Positions 17,787 through 27,245 of a DNA stretch of 64,000 bases are shown one piece after another. The stretch covers positions 1 through 64,000 of the forward strand of contig JAFAPC010000133.1 of NCBI GenBank assembly GCA_019247305.1. The letters are read 5' to 3'. The first letter of the stretch is position 1. Each line of letters opens with the position of its first letter. The notes below the pieces were generated by a model, which worked only from the letters and a program-made list of their open reading frames with translations, was not told the origin of the DNA and did not search any database. Position numbers and translations under genes: made by a program. This stretch comes from Pseudonocardiales bacterium (GTDB taxonomy: Bacteria > Actinomycetota > Actinomycetes > Mycobacteriales > Pseudonocardiaceae).

Positions 17787-17860
17787 GGTGAGTGACGGGA
17801 TTCGAACCCGCGACATCCTGGACCACAACCAGGTGCTCTACCAGCTGAGCTACACCCACC
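17787..17860 (-). tRNA. tRNA-His (anticodon GTG)
   Basis: Cloverleaf with acceptor GTGGGTG/CACTCAC, anticodon arm CTGGT-TGTGGTC-CAGG carrying GTG, T loop TTCGAAT, the extra 5' G at 17860 pairing with C73 as expected for tRNA-His, and CCA encoded at 17784-17786. Confidence 0.95.
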
Positions 17861-17913
17861 ACGGCGCTGCCTCAGCAGCGCTGCCGACCATGATAGCGGG
17901 GCGGCGTTCCGGC

Positions 17914-18525
17914 TCATCGCTCGGGCACCTGGCCGGTGATCTCCTGGGCCACCGCCTGCGCTTCCTCCGAGCTGGGGCCCGGGTCGGGCACAAACACAGT
18001 GCGCCGGTAGTAAGCGAGCTCGCGGATGGACTCGGTGATGTCGGCCAGTGCCCGGTGTGCCAGGCCCTTGGCGGGCTGCGCGTAGTACACCCGCGGGTAC
18101 CAGCGCCGGCACAGCTCTTTGATGGACGACACGTCAACCATCCGGTAGTGCAGGTGCCCGTCGAGTTCCGCCATGTCGCGGGCCAGGAATGCCCGGTCGG
18201 TGGCCACCGAGTTGCCGGCCAGCGGGGCTGAGCGGGCCTCGGGTACCCACGTGCGGACATAGGCCAGCACCTGCCGCTCCGCCTCGGCAAGGCTCACGGT
18301 GGACCGCCGCGCCGCTTCGGTCAAGCCGGAGCGCGCGTGCATCTCCCGCACCACTTCGGGCATGGAATCCAGCACGGCGTCGTCGGCATGGATCACCACG
18401 TCGACACCCCCGCCGAGCACGTGCAGTTGCCCGTCGGTGACCAGCGCGGCAACCTCGATCAGCGCGTCCTTGCCGAGGTCCAGCCCCGTCATCTCGCAGT
18501 CGATCCATACCAAACGGTCGTTCAC
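17914..18525 (-). CDS. orn: oligoribonuclease (DEDDh 3'-5' exonuclease)
   Basis: A 203-residue protein, the usual length for Orn. Motifs in order: [11 protein letters not shown] (catalytic D9, E11), a central [14 protein letters not shown] block, [18 protein letters not shown] and [17 protein letters not shown] with the DEDDh His and last Asp. It degrades short RNA oligomers and linear dinucleotides such as pGpG. GTG 18525 preceded by CGGGGGC is chosen because it begins the family sequence; an upstream frame to 18609 lacks homology. Confidence 0.93.
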   Translation of the reverse strand: MNDRLVWIDCEMTGLDLGKDALIEVAALVTDGQLHVLGGGVDVVIHADDAVLDSMPEVVREMHARSGLTEAARRSTVSLAEAERQVLAYVRTWVPEARSAPLAGNSVATDRAFLARDMAELDGHLHYRMVDVSSIKELCRRWYPRVYYAQPAKGLAHRALADITESIRELAYYRRTVFVPDPGPSSEEAQAVAQEITGQVPER

Positions 18526-18605
18526 GCCCCCGAGCCTAGTGTGCGCGCGGTGTTGCCTGCCCCATATTTCCCGGCACCTGCGAGAAACGGCTCGAGCAGC
18601 CCCGG

Positions 18606-19265
18606 TCATATCTGAGCCTCGCCGCGATCGAGGGTCTCCAGGAAGCGGGCCGGAATCTGCGGGACCCTCCTGGGCTGACCGGCGGTCAGCAGCAGCGCGG
18701 CGTAGGTCATCTGAGCGGCCTGCTCCAGGTTGACCGCCCGTTTGTGCGCGAGCTCCACCGAATCGGCCAGCACCGAGCAGCCATGATGGCCGAGGACCAG
18801 GGCGTTGACCCCACCGGCGACGGCCTGGGCAGCAGCACGGGCGAGCTCGGTGCTACCGGGCTGATCGAAGGGGACAGTGGCGATCTCACGCAGGTAGTAC
18901 GCGTGGTCCGTGGTGATCAGCGCGACGTCATAGCCCAGCGCGGTGAGCAGCACGCTGGTCTGCGGGTGCAGGTGGATGATCGCATTGACGTCCGGGCGTC
19001 GGGCATAGGTCTCGGTGTGCAGCCGCCACTCACTGGAGGGATGCGGATGCCCACCCTGCGACCCGCCGTCCGGGATGCTGATCAGCGAGAACTCGGCGGG
19101 CCCCAACCGATCCAGCCAGCTGCCTGCCGCGGTGATCCAACACTGACCGGAACCTGACGCTCGGGCCGACAGGTTACCGCCCGATCCGATCACCAGCCCG
19201 GTGCGGACGGCCTCGGCGCCGACATGGACAAGCTGATCGCGGAGATCGCCACCAGGGTAGCTCAC
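18606..19265 (-). CDS. class II aldolase/adducin-family protein
   Basis: A 219-residue protein with the class II aldolase fold: [15 protein letters not shown] near the N terminus, the metal-binding [13 protein letters not shown] (IIHLHP), and [20 protein letters not shown] with the third zinc-ligand His. Family members are fuculose- or ribulose-phosphate aldolases, epimerases or dehydratases; the sugar cannot be told from sequence. It lies 80 bases upstream of orn on the same strand. Confidence 0.88.
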   Translation of the reverse strand: MSYPGGDLRDQLVHVGAEAVRTGLVIGSGGNLSARASGSGQCWITAAGSWLDRLGPAEFSLISIPDGGSQGGHPHPSSEWRLHTETYARRPDVNAIIHLHPQTSVLLTALGYDVALITTDHAYYLREIATVPFDQPGSTELARAAAQAVAGGVNALVLGHHGCSVLADSVELAHKRAVNLEQAAQMTYAALLLTAGQPRRVPQIPARFLETLDRGEAQI

Positions 19266-19599
19266 GGCACGAGCCTAGAAGCCCCGGCTAGCCCGACCGG
19301 GCAGCAGGCTCACCACTGTTACCCATAGCAACAAGATATCCACAGTTACACCCCTATCGGATAATTTCTTGACGATTCCTTGTGGTTCTCTGCCGCATTA
19401 TCGGCAATGCGGGGCACGGAGGGCCAGCGAAAACGACCGGGACGGTTCACTCACGCTGGAGCCGGGTTGAGGTATGCTGCCGGCGGTCGGGGACCAAACA
19501 GCGAAAAGACAGCCGCCTCACTGGTCTCCTCGCTACCCGGAAGTCTGGTTACGAGAAGGGTCGGCGGGGATCGTTGACAGCGGCAAGGAAGGTCCCATA
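19266..19599. other. AT-richer intergenic region upstream of the CHRD genes
   Basis: About 330 bases with visibly lower GC than the surroundings (for example GATAATTTCTTGACGATTCC near 19361). No gene is seen. It should contain the divergent promoters for the aldolase gene and the tandem CHRD genes; a TTGACG is present but no well-spaced -10 box was found. Confidence 0.45.
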
Positions 19600-20097
19600 A
19601 TGCTGCGCAACAAAAGCGTTCGAACAAGGGGATGGGTCGTCGCCTTCTTGGCGTCCATCGTCGCACTACCGCTCCTCGCGGGGCCCGCCTCGGCGGCGGA
19701 GGACCGCACCATCGCGCATGAGTATGGCCACGATCAGTTCTCCGTCTATCTGACCGGTGACGAGGTCCGTGACGGCGGAGACCGTGACGGGCAGGGTTTC
19801 GCTCGGCTTGACTTCGATCCAGAAAACGAGAGAGTCTGTTACGTCATCACCTGGCGTCGGCTTGAGGGTGAGGTGACCGCGCTGCATCTGCACGCCTCAC
19901 CTCGTCGCAGTGACGGCCCGCTGTGGATTGACTTTTTCCACCACGAGTACTTCGACGGGGAGCGGCGCACGATCGCGAGCTGTGTCCATAGTGACCGATG
20001 GAAGATTCTCGCCGTCATCAACGACCCCTTCGACTTCTATCTCGCGGTCCACACGACCGCGCACGAAGCTAGCGCCATCCGCGGCCAGCTGGCTTAA
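19600..20097 (+). CDS. secreted CHRD-domain protein 1
   Basis: A 165-residue protein. Residues 1-33 form a Sec signal peptide ending AGPASAAED. The rest is a CHRD domain: FSVYLTGDEVRDGGDRDGQG, ARLDFDPENERVCYVITW, GEVTALHLH and a final AIRGQLA. CHRD domains occur in chordin and in secreted bacterial proteins of unknown function. ATG 19600 has AAGGAAGG upstream. The following gene encodes a paralogue, so the pair arose by tandem duplication. Confidence 0.88.
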   Translation: MLRNKSVRTRGWVVAFLASIVALPLLAGPASAAEDRTIAHEYGHDQFSVYLTGDEVRDGGDRDGQGFARLDFDPENERVCYVITWRRLEGEVTALHLHASPRRSDGPLWIDFFHHEYFDGERRTIASCVHSDRWKILAVINDPFDFYLAVHTTAHEASAIRGQLA

Positions 20098-20110
20098 TGC
20101 CTCCTCCGTG

Positions 20111-20134
20111 GGAGGCGGAGTTCACTCCGCCTCC
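20111..20134. terminator. perfect 10-bp hairpin between the CHRD genes
   Basis: GGAGGCGGAG and CTCCGCCTCC pair perfectly around a TTCA loop, 14 bases after the first CHRD stop. No T-tract follows, so it could be an intrinsic terminator of the actinobacterial type or a processing/attenuation hairpin that sets the ratio of the two CHRD products. Confidence 0.6.
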
Positions 20135-20173
20135 CGCCGTAATAAGGCCTACCATCATAAGGAAAGTCTTACA

Positions 20174-20677
20174 ATGCAGTACAGCAAAATTACCCGGACC
20201 ATGGTGCGAATCGGAGTCTGTGTAGCGTCCGCCTCATCAATCCTCGTTCTGGTGGGACCGACTTCGGCGGCTGCGCACGAACTTAGTCCGACATATCAGC
20301 CCGGAAATAGTCACTTCTCGATCCAGTTGACCGGCCGGGAAATCCCTGAGGGCGGCGATCCCGACGGGCAAGGCTCGGCCACTCTCGACCTCAAGCCACA
20401 AGAGGAACAGGCCTGCTTCAGCGTTATCTGGAGTCGGCTTCAGGGTCAGGTGACCGCCCTCCACCTGCACGTCGCCGCCCGGGGCAGCGAGGGACCGCAC
20501 TGGATCGATTTCTTCAACAACCAGAACTTCCCTGGCGCGCAGAGCACGGCTGCAGGGTGTGTTCCTACCCCCCGAGACAAGATTAACGCGGTCATCGACC
20601 ATCCGGCTGGCTACTACCTCAACGTCCACTCGACTGCGTTTGACAAAGGTGCGCTCCGTGGCCAGCTGAGTCAGTGA
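20174..20677 (+). CDS. secreted CHRD-domain protein 2
   Basis: A 167-residue paralogue of the preceding gene: signal peptide ending GPTSAAAHE, then FSIQLTGREIPEGGDPDGQG, ATLDLKPQEEQACFSVIW, GQVTALHLH, HWIDFFNNQNF and ALRGQLS. ATG 20174 has AAGGAAAG upstream. The two proteins share the DGQG, VTALHLH and WIDFF blocks but diverge elsewhere, so the duplication is old. The last 7 bases overlap the convergent iniC-like gene. Confidence 0.88.
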   Translation: MQYSKITRTMVRIGVCVASASSILVLVGPTSAAAHELSPTYQPGNSHFSIQLTGREIPEGGDPDGQGSATLDLKPQEEQACFSVIWSRLQGQVTALHLHVAARGSEGPHWIDFFNNQNFPGAQSTAAGCVPTPRDKINAVIDHPAGYYLNVHSTAFDKGALRGQLSQ

Positions 20678-22191
20678 GGTTTGCCCTGCTCGGCAGACAG
20701 CGCCCGTGGGGACAGGCGGGCGAGCATGCCCTCGCAGCTGCGCACGACCACTCGCGCCCGGTCACTGGCGGCACGATCGGACAGCGGGCTCTCGGCGCGC
20801 CGTTGCCAGCGCGTCAGCGCAGTGATCACAGCCTCGCGGAGTTGATCAGGGTCCGTGTCGAGTTCCAGGCCGAGCCGGTTGGGTATCGCGGTGCCGTGCC
20901 CACCGAGCAGCCGCTCAGCATCAGACCGGACCTCCGGCGGCAGCGCCACGTCGGGAGCGCGCAGCTCGGCGAGCAGCCGCAGTTCCCGGAACTCGTGCGC
21001 GCCGGCCAGGATCCGCTCCACCTCACCGGCCAGCTGGTGGGCCTCGGGACGAGGTTCCTCCCGCAAGGTGCGGTCGAGGAGCAGCAGCGCCGAGCGGGCC
21101 TTAAGCACATCGCGGCGCTCGGTAAACTGGGTGGCCAGCACAGTGCGCAGCTCGTCCAAGCCGCTGCGCCGCACCAGCTCCTCGGCGAGCCCACCCGGGT
21201 CGCGGTGTCCTTGACGGATCAGCGCGGTTGCCAGCCGCAGCCCGAATAACCCGAACCGCTCCACCAACGCGTTGCGCGTCTGCGCCGGCACGCTCGGGTG
21301 CGCCGACACCGCAACGAACCGGTCAGCCGAGAGCAACAGGGAGTCCAGCTCGGATCGGGACGCCTGCGCCAGCTCGCGGAGCGCGCTGAATTCCGCCTGC
21401 CGCAGCGTTCGGGCAGTTTGCGCGAGCAGACCGGCCACCGCGACCACGGTCTGGCACAACCGGCGCACCTTAGGTTCAGCGCGGTAGCGCCGGGCGACCT
21501 GCCGCGCCGAGACCATCGCATCGAGCCTGCCGGCACCGATCTCATCAGCTCGGGACAGCACGGCGACGGTATTGACGACCGCAGCAGCAGGCCCGCCCCA
21601 GTCGTAAAACGACTCAAGAAACCGCACGTCAGTGGTATGCAGGTGACGCATGAGGTAGATGACGGCGTCCGCCTCCGACGGCCGGTCCTCGGGTGCAAGC
21701 AGCGCGATGGTGCGAGCCGAGAGGTGCGTTGACAGCGACGCAATACCCGGGGTGTCGATCAGCGTTGTGGTTCGCAGGCTGCGCGAGGGCCAGTCAACGA
21801 CAAGCCGCTCGACGTCATCGGGTGCGCTACCCCGCAGGTCGAACTCCAACCGACCATCGGCCCGGATCAGCGGCAACTGCCGCGGCGTCCCCTGGTGAGG
21901 GATCAAGGTGACCCGCGGGCTTGCGGCGTCCCGATACCAGGTGACGACTCGGGTACATTCCCCGGCGTCGGTCGGGGCGATCTGCTCGCCCACTAGGGCG
22001 TTGAGCAGGGTCGATTTGCCGGCTTTGACCTTCCCGGCGACGGCCACTCGAAGCGGTTCGTCGAGCCGATCGATCTGGTCGCGCAGCTGGGTGGCGGTCG
22101 CTGGGCTATCCCGGTAGACCTCGGCTGCCCGCCGCAACACCGCCCGCACCGCAGCGCTGATGCTGGGGGTCGCCCTCGTCAGCGAGCTCAC
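20671..22191 (-). CDS. iniC: dynamin-like GTPase, IniC type
   Basis: A 506-residue dynamin-family protein with P-loop GKVKAGKSTLLNAL (G1), a switch Thr, TLIDTPGIASL (G3) and a long helical C-terminal part. Its order after the iniA-like gene and size match mycobacterial IniC. Dynamin-like pairs remodel the cytoplasmic membrane; the mycobacterial ini operon responds to cell-wall stress such as isoniazid and ethambutol. GTG 22191 overlaps the iniA stop as GTGA, showing translational coupling. Confidence 0.88.
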   Translation of the reverse strand: MSSLTRATPSISAAVRAVLRRAAEVYRDSPATATQLRDQIDRLDEPLRVAVAGKVKAGKSTLLNALVGEQIAPTDAGECTRVVTWYRDAASPRVTLIPHQGTPRQLPLIRADGRLEFDLRGSAPDDVERLVVDWPSRSLRTTTLIDTPGIASLSTHLSARTIALLAPEDRPSEADAVIYLMRHLHTTDVRFLESFYDWGGPAAAVVNTVAVLSRADEIGAGRLDAMVSARQVARRYRAEPKVRRLCQTVVAVAGLLAQTARTLRQAEFSALRELAQASRSELDSLLLSADRFVAVSAHPSVPAQTRNALVERFGLFGLRLATALIRQGHRDPGGLAEELVRRSGLDELRTVLATQFTERRDVLKARSALLLLDRTLREEPRPEAHQLAGEVERILAGAHEFRELRLLAELRAPDVALPPEVRSDAERLLGGHGTAIPNRLGLELDTDPDQLREAVITALTRWQRRAESPLSDRAASDRARVVVRSCEGMLARLSPRALSAEQGKPH

Positions 22192-24011
22192 GATTCGTGT
22201 CCCGGGGCGATCAGCAGAGCGCGGGCGTCGTCGCGCAGCGCGTCGATCTGGGCCAGCTCGGCCGCCAGGCGGCTGATCCGCCGCTGCCGATTGGCTCCCT
22301 CGGTGTTCGCGGCTTTCTCCGCGGTCTGGATGGACTCCGACAGCGAGCGGTGCAGCTCTGTGGCTAGCTCGCTAAAGTGATCTCGCAGCAGTCGCTGTAC
22401 CTGGCGCAACCGGTCCCGGCATTCTTTGCCGACGTGAAAGATGACGTCGTCAACCTGCCGCCGCAGCAGCAGCTGAGCCTCGGCCTGCTGCCGCTTGCGG
22501 CGGCTCTGCTTGTCCTCGCGCAGCGTCTTGCTCCCGAGCACCAACCCGGCGGCGACCGAGATCGGGTTGATCAGGGTCATCCCAGCCAGTGTGGTCATCA
22601 TGCCGAACATCAGCACGCCGCCGTAGGAACCCCGCATGCCGGTGAGTAGCTTGCCGAAGAACTTCGGGTCCTCGGCGTGCGGCGCCGGTAAGTCGGGCAC
22701 CGCCTCCAGGGCGGTCGCTGCGTCGCCGAGCCGCAGTGCAGGGAGCAGCTCGCCGCCCTCTTCAGCGAAGTGCTCAGCCACCTGCTGGGCGATCAGGTGT
22801 ACCCGCTGGTTCGCCCACACGAAGTTGTCGGAGGTGGCCGCCGCAAGCTGCTGGCTGAGCCACTCGGTGAACTGCTCCCAGATCGCGCTCGGATCAGCCT
22901 GCTCCAGCGCTGCCTCGCCGTGCCGGATCACCTGCCGCAACCGGTCACGCAGGTCAAACTCGATGTCGGCGTTCAGGTCAGCCATCCCGTCGCTGAGCGT
23001 GTGCTGCCATCGTGAGGTGCGGCGATGCAGATCCTCAGCACGGGACTTAGCGGCCTGAAGCTCGGCTATCAGCGCGGTCGCGCTTTCGGGGTTCTGCTGT
23101 GCCTGCAGCTCTGCCTGGAGCGACACCGCAAGGTAGTCGGTGACGGTGAGGACGTCGTGCGCCACGCTGCGGCGGCTCAGCCGATCGGCCTGTGCCACGG
23201 CGCCTCGCAGGTACCGGATCAGCGCCGGAAATCCGGACTCCTCATCCAGCTGCTGGTCCCCGGTGCGTATCGCATGCAGGTGCACTACTGAGGACACCGG
23301 CAGCAGATCCGCTTGCACGTTAGCGCCAGCGAGGTGGATGCGGTCCAGCTCGGCGATGCGCCGCCACTGCGGGTAGAGATCGATCTTGGTGAGCACGCAC
23401 GCGACGTTGGGACACAGCTTCATCGCCTGACGCAGAAAGTCAATCTCTGGTTCGGAGTACTCCTGCGAGGCGTCAGAGACCAGCAGCACCGCGTCGGCGG
23501 TGGGCAGCGCAGCCAGGGTGCTGGTGGTGTGCACCGAACTGAGCCCGCCGACGCCGGTGGTGTCGACTAGGCACAGCCCGCCGGCCAAGATCTGCCGCGG
23601 GACACCGACCTCGGCGCGCACCAGGCCTTTCCGGTCAGCCGCAGTGCCGGCCTCAGACACATGATGGGCGAGCTTGTCGATGAGGATCTGGATCCGGGTG
23701 GTCTCCGCGTCGGCGGCATTGTCCATCCCGCGCACCAGAGTCGCAAGAGGAGTCTTGGCGTAGGAGACCTCCGTGGGCACCGCGGTGGCGATGTCGTCGT
23801 CCACCGGGCAGACCGGAGCGTCAATCAGGGCGTTGACGAGCAGGCTCTTGCCCTGTTTGAACTCGCCGACCACCAGCACCCGCACGGTAGGATCGAGCAG
23901 TCGCCGACGGGTATGCGCCAGCCGCTGCCCCACATCGCGCCGGTCGTTGGCGTCGGCCAAGCTGATGGCCCGGTCAACGACGTCCAAGCCGGCCGGCTCT
24001 GCTGCGCTCAC
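22188..24011 (-). CDS. iniA: dynamin-like GTPase, IniA type
   Basis: About 607 residues. GTPase motifs: VVGEFKQGKSLLVNALI (G1), CLVDTTGVGGLSS (G3) and LTKIDLYPQW (G4). A hydrophobic hairpin (GGVLMFGMMTTLAGMTLINP, VAAGLVLGSK) sits where bacterial dynamins insert in the membrane, followed by coiled-coil helices. Start GTG 24011 is favoured by AAAGGG upstream; the frame is open to 24056. IniA of mycobacteria drives membrane fission. Middle gene of the ini operon. Confidence 0.9.
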   Translation of the reverse strand: MSAAEPAGLDVVDRAISLADANDRRDVGQRLAHTRRRLLDPTVRVLVVGEFKQGKSLLVNALIDAPVCPVDDDIATAVPTEVSYAKTPLATLVRGMDNAADAETTRIQILIDKLAHHVSEAGTAADRKGLVRAEVGVPRQILAGGLCLVDTTGVGGLSSVHTTSTLAALPTADAVLLVSDASQEYSEPEIDFLRQAMKLCPNVACVLTKIDLYPQWRRIAELDRIHLAGANVQADLLPVSSVVHLHAIRTGDQQLDEESGFPALIRYLRGAVAQADRLSRRSVAHDVLTVTDYLAVSLQAELQAQQNPESATALIAELQAAKSRAEDLHRRTSRWQHTLSDGMADLNADIEFDLRDRLRQVIRHGEAALEQADPSAIWEQFTEWLSQQLAAATSDNFVWANQRVHLIAQQVAEHFAEEGGELLPALRLGDAATALEAVPDLPAPHAEDPKFFGKLLTGMRGSYGGVLMFGMMTTLAGMTLINPISVAAGLVLGSKTLREDKQSRRKRQQAEAQLLLRRQVDDVIFHVGKECRDRLRQVQRLLRDHFSELATELHRSLSESIQTAEKAANTEGANRQRRISRLAAELAQIDALRDDARALLIAPGHES

Positions 24012-24114
24012 TGCATTGCCCTTTTCTGCTGGCGGCCAGGCAACCGGCTCCGCCACCCCGGGATTGCGAGGTGACGGAGCCGGTGTGTGGCCTGCTGGAG
24101 ACTACTCCGATGGG

Positions 24115-25149
24115 TTAGGCGGGGAGGTGGTGGTCATGGTCGGTGAGCACGTCGAGTTCGTTGTGGTGTACCGGGATAGTAACTTCCGGGACTAGGCTGG
24201 CGTTGATAAGCCCGTGCTGATCGGTGTGGGTGATCGCTGAGTCGTGATTGTAGGACTCGTCGTTGTTGAGGTCGTGGTTGAACGATTCGCCGTTGAAGGA
24301 CTGGTGGTTGAAGGAGTCCGTAGCGCCACTGTGATGTGAGTTGTCATGGTATGAGTCGTCATGGTGCGACTCGTCATTATGGGAGTCAAGGGTGGTGGTA
24401 CGGTGCGACTCTTGGTTGTGTGAGTCGTTGAAGGAGTCGCGGTTCGTGGTGTCGCGCGAATATGGTGAGTTCTCCAGAGAACCCTCACCGGTGGCGACGT
24501 TGCTGTTGTGCGGATTAGTGGCGTTGCCGTCGTTGTCGTGTCCGGCGACGCCGCCGTGATCGGCGATGTTATTGCCATTGAACGAGTCACGGACGGAGTG
24601 GTTATCGGAGTGGGTGGTGTTGCCCACGCTGTTACCGTCGCCGAGGACGTTATTGTTGCCGTCGGCTACGGAGCCGTTGATATCGCGGCCCGTGGCCACG
24701 GAGTGATCTGTCGCGGTCACCGAATGGTCATCGAAGCGTTGCTCGAGGGTACCGTCGTTCCAGATGTGTTCGTGCACTGACTTGTCGATCACCGTGTCGT
24801 GGCTGTCGGTGTAGGAGTAGTTGTTGGTGATGTACTCCAGCTGGTGCACGGCGCTGGCGTGGGGGCCCGGCCGGTAGCTGTGGTCGGGCTCGTCGCTGTG
24901 GTCAGGGTGGTCGCTGGTGGGGTGCGGGGAGACGCTGAGGGGCTCAGGATGGTACTCGGGGGTGCCGACGAAGGTGACCGGGTGGTACTCAGCGATGTAG
25001 GACATCGCGTCGGACACATCCTCTCGGCACACCTCGCTCAGGCCGGCGTCAGCCAGCGCCTTCTGCGGGTCGGCGACGAACGCGGCTTTGGCGTCGCTGT
25101 CGCGCAGCAGGTTGAGAATGAACTCCAGCAGACTCTGCGTCGTGTTCAT
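24115..25149 (-). CDS. iniB: IniB N-terminal-domain protein with Asn/Asp/His/Ser-rich repeats
   Basis: A 344-residue protein. Residues 1-55 match the IniB N-terminal domain (SLLEFILNLLRDSDAKAAFV, DPQKALADAGLS, YIAEYHPV). The rest, about 290 residues, is low-complexity and extremely polar: repeats such as DSFN, NDESHH, HDNSHH and SFNHQSFNGESFNH, with no signal peptide or membrane span. Mycobacterial IniB is Gly/Ala-rich instead. It is the first gene of the ini operon, 104 bases ahead of the chosen iniA start. ATG 25149 begins the family domain. Confidence 0.85.
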   Translation of the reverse strand: MNTTQSLLEFILNLLRDSDAKAAFVADPQKALADAGLSEVCREDVSDAMSYIAEYHPVTFVGTPEYHPEPLSVSPHPTSDHPDHSDEPDHSYRPGPHASAVHQLEYITNNYSYTDSHDTVIDKSVHEHIWNDGTLEQRFDDHSVTATDHSVATGRDINGSVADGNNNVLGDGNSVGNTTHSDNHSVRDSFNGNNIADHGGVAGHDNDGNATNPHNSNVATGEGSLENSPYSRDTTNRDSFNDSHNQESHRTTTLDSHNDESHHDDSYHDNSHHSGATDSFNHQSFNGESFNHDLNNDESYNHDSAITHTDQHGLINASLVPEVTIPVHHNELDVLTDHDHHLPA

Positions 25150-25439
25150 GACTGTCGTGCTCCCTTGGGTGTGGTGCGGAACCGGTAGGGTCGAGCTGCC
25201 CGCCGGTGAGGGACCCACGCTAGGTGCCCCAGCGCAGCGGGGCATCGGGGATCGCACCGGGTTGCGCTGCGCCGCGTTAGGGGATTGACAGCCTCCGACG
25301 TGGGGGCTGGGGCCTGGCGGGGTCGCTAACAGAGCACCTCATCGTGGCGATACGCCGGTCAGACGCTGAGCAAGTTCGCGTGCACCGGTGCATGGAGGGG
25401 CTTGCCGAAGCGCGACGACGAGGTTGGGGGTACCCAAGG
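25150..25439. promoter_or_regulatory. divergent promoter region between iniB and the Hsp70-like gene
   Basis: About 290 bases separating the ini operon from the Hsp70-like/LuxR-ATPase pair. It must hold promoters for both directions. I see no unambiguous -35/-10 pair or strong dyad by eye. By analogy with mycobacteria the regulator encoded downstream may bind here. Confidence 0.5.
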
Positions 25440-27245
25440 ATGAGCTACTGGCTCGGGATTGACGTGGGTACCACCTTCACCGCTGCGGCGATCTGCCGGG
25501 AGGAGGCGGGTCGGCGCGCGCTGCCCGAGGTGATCCCGCTGGGCACCCGTTCCACCGCGGTCAGTTCGGTGGTCTACCTCGCGCCCGAGGGGCAGGTGCT
25601 GGTGGGGGAGGCTGCCGAACGTCGCGCCCTCACCCATCCCGAGCGAGTGGTCCGTGAGTTCAAGCGGCGCATCGGTGACGAGGTCCCGATGGTGGTCGGT
25701 GGCCTGCCGCACGCGGCGCCCGAGATCGCGGCCAAGGTGCTGCAGTGGGTCATCGACCGGGTCACGCAACGCGAAGGCGGCCCCGCTACCGGTATCGTGG
25801 CCACCCACCCGGCCGGCTGGGGCCCGTACAAGATCCAAACCATGGTGCAGGCGCTCCGCGCGGCCGGCCTCCCCGAGATCACCTTCTGCACGGAACCTGA
25901 GGCCGCCGCCGCTAGCTATGCGCTCCAGCAACGAATCGAGCTGGGCGCCACCATCGCAGTCTATGACCTCGGTGGCGGAACCTTCGACGCGGCCGTCGTC
26001 CGCAAGACCGGCGAGGGCGCCTTCTCCGTGCTCGGTCGCCCCCAAGGAATCGACCACCTCGGCGGCGTGGACTTCGACGACGCCATCGTCAACCACGTGC
26101 TGGACGCCGTGCCCGCGCTAGCCGAGCTCGACCCCACCGACCCCAACACCCTCGCCGCGACCGCCGCGCTCCGACGAGAATGCACCGAGGCCAAAGAGGC
26201 GCTCTCCGCCGATACCGAAGTCACGATCCCCGTGCTGGCTCCTGGAATCCACACCCAGGTCCGGTTGGTCCGGGCCGAGTTCGAAGACATGATTCGTCCC
26301 CAGCTGGCCCGAACCATCGAGGCACTACACCAGGCACTGCGCTCCGCCGGGCTCAGCGCGCACGACCTCGACGTGGTGCTGTTGGTCGGCGGGTCCTCCC
26401 GGGTACCCCTCGTCGCGCAACTCGTCTCCGCTGAGCTCGGTCGCCCGGTGGCCATCGACGCCGACCCCAAAGCCGCCATCGCGCTCGGTGCTGCCCTGCG
26501 CGCACTACCCCCCGGCACCGCCGCCGCGGATCCCACAGACGGCCCGCCGGCCCGCAGCGACGCCGTCCCCGAGCCGCCCACCGTGGCCCCCGAGCCCACC
26601 GCTGCGGGCTTCGCGCAGGTGCCCACTCCGCAGCGACCGTCCCTGACCGCTATTCCGCTGGACGTCGAATCCGCTCAGCTCCAGGTGCACCGAGCACGCT
26701 CCCGGCGAGTGAAACGGATTGCCCTGGCCGCAGGCCTAGCCTTGCTCACTGCCGCGGGCGTGGCATTGGTCCCGTTTCTGCCCTCCCGGAGCGCTCCCGG
26801 CCCTCAGGCGGACGCCGGAACCCCGGCACCCCGCGGCCCGGCGGTACCCCACGCGCCGATGACCGTTGCCCCGAGTTCATCGGCGAGTGCCGGACCAAGC
26901 AGCGGTGAGGGCTCACGCAGGGAAGGTTTCGGTGGTTTCGTCCGCCCGACGCCCCCCGCCGTACCGAACAAACCGGCCAGCGGCGCTGCCAAACCGGATC
27001 CCAGCACGGTACCCACCAGTGCGCCGGTGCCCCCCTGGGTTACCCACTACACCTGGACCACCAGCTGGTCCATCCCCCCGTCCCCGCTCAGCACGTCCCC
27101 CCAGCCGACCACGACAGATCCCACCCCCATGCCCACCCCGCCCACCCCGTCCGCCAAGGCGTCCTCGCCCCCCACGACCACGACGGTCGTCCCAACGACC
27201 ACCCCGCCGACCACGATCAGTCACCGTCACGAGGCGCGCCCGTGA
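25440..27245 (+). CDS. Hsp70-like ATPase with a membrane segment and Pro/Thr-rich tail
   Basis: A 601-residue protein. Residues 1-360 form an Hsp70/actin-type nucleotide-binding domain (LGIDVGTTFTAAAICREE, FCTEPEAAAASYAL, VYDLGGGTFDAAVV, VVLLVGGSSRVPLV). No substrate-binding domain follows; instead a single membrane segment (IALAAGLALLTAAGVALVPF, about 450-472) and 130 residues rich in Pro, Ser and Thr that should lie outside the membrane. ATG 25440 starts the domain. Its stop overlaps the next gene's start as GTGA, so it works with the LuxR-ATPase regulator, and it is divergent from ini. Confidence 0.88.
   Translation: MSYWLGIDVGTTFTAAAICREEAGRRALPEVIPLGTRSTAVSSVVYLAPEGQVLVGEAAERRALTHPERVVREFKRRIGDEVPMVVGGLPHAAPEIAAKVLQWVIDRVTQREGGPATGIVATHPAGWGPYKIQTMVQALRAAGLPEITFCTEPEAAAASYALQQRIELGATIAVYDLGGGTFDAAVVRKTGEGAFSVLGRPQGIDHLGGVDFDDAIVNHVLDAVPALAELDPTDPNTLAATAALRRECTEAKEALSADTEVTIPVLAPGIHTQVRLVRAEFEDMIRPQLARTIEALHQALRSAGLSAHDLDVVLLVGGSSRVPLVAQLVSAELGRPVAIDADPKAAIALGAALRALPPGTAAADPTDGPPARSDAVPEPPTVAPEPTAAGFAQVPTPQRPSLTAIPLDVESAQLQVHRARSRRVKRIALAAGLALLTAAGVALVPFLPSRSAPGPQADAGTPAPRGPAVPHAPMTVAPSSSASAGPSSGEGSRREGFGGFVRPTPPAVPNKPASGAAKPDPSTVPTSAPVPPWVTHYTWTTSWSIPPSPLSTSPQPTTTDPTPMPTPPTPSAKASSPPTTTTVVPTTTPPTTISHRHEARP

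Noticed and set aside
25359-26096. 245-codon minus-strand frame opposite the Hsp70-like gene
   Set aside because: Antisense shadow of the actin-type ATPase domain.
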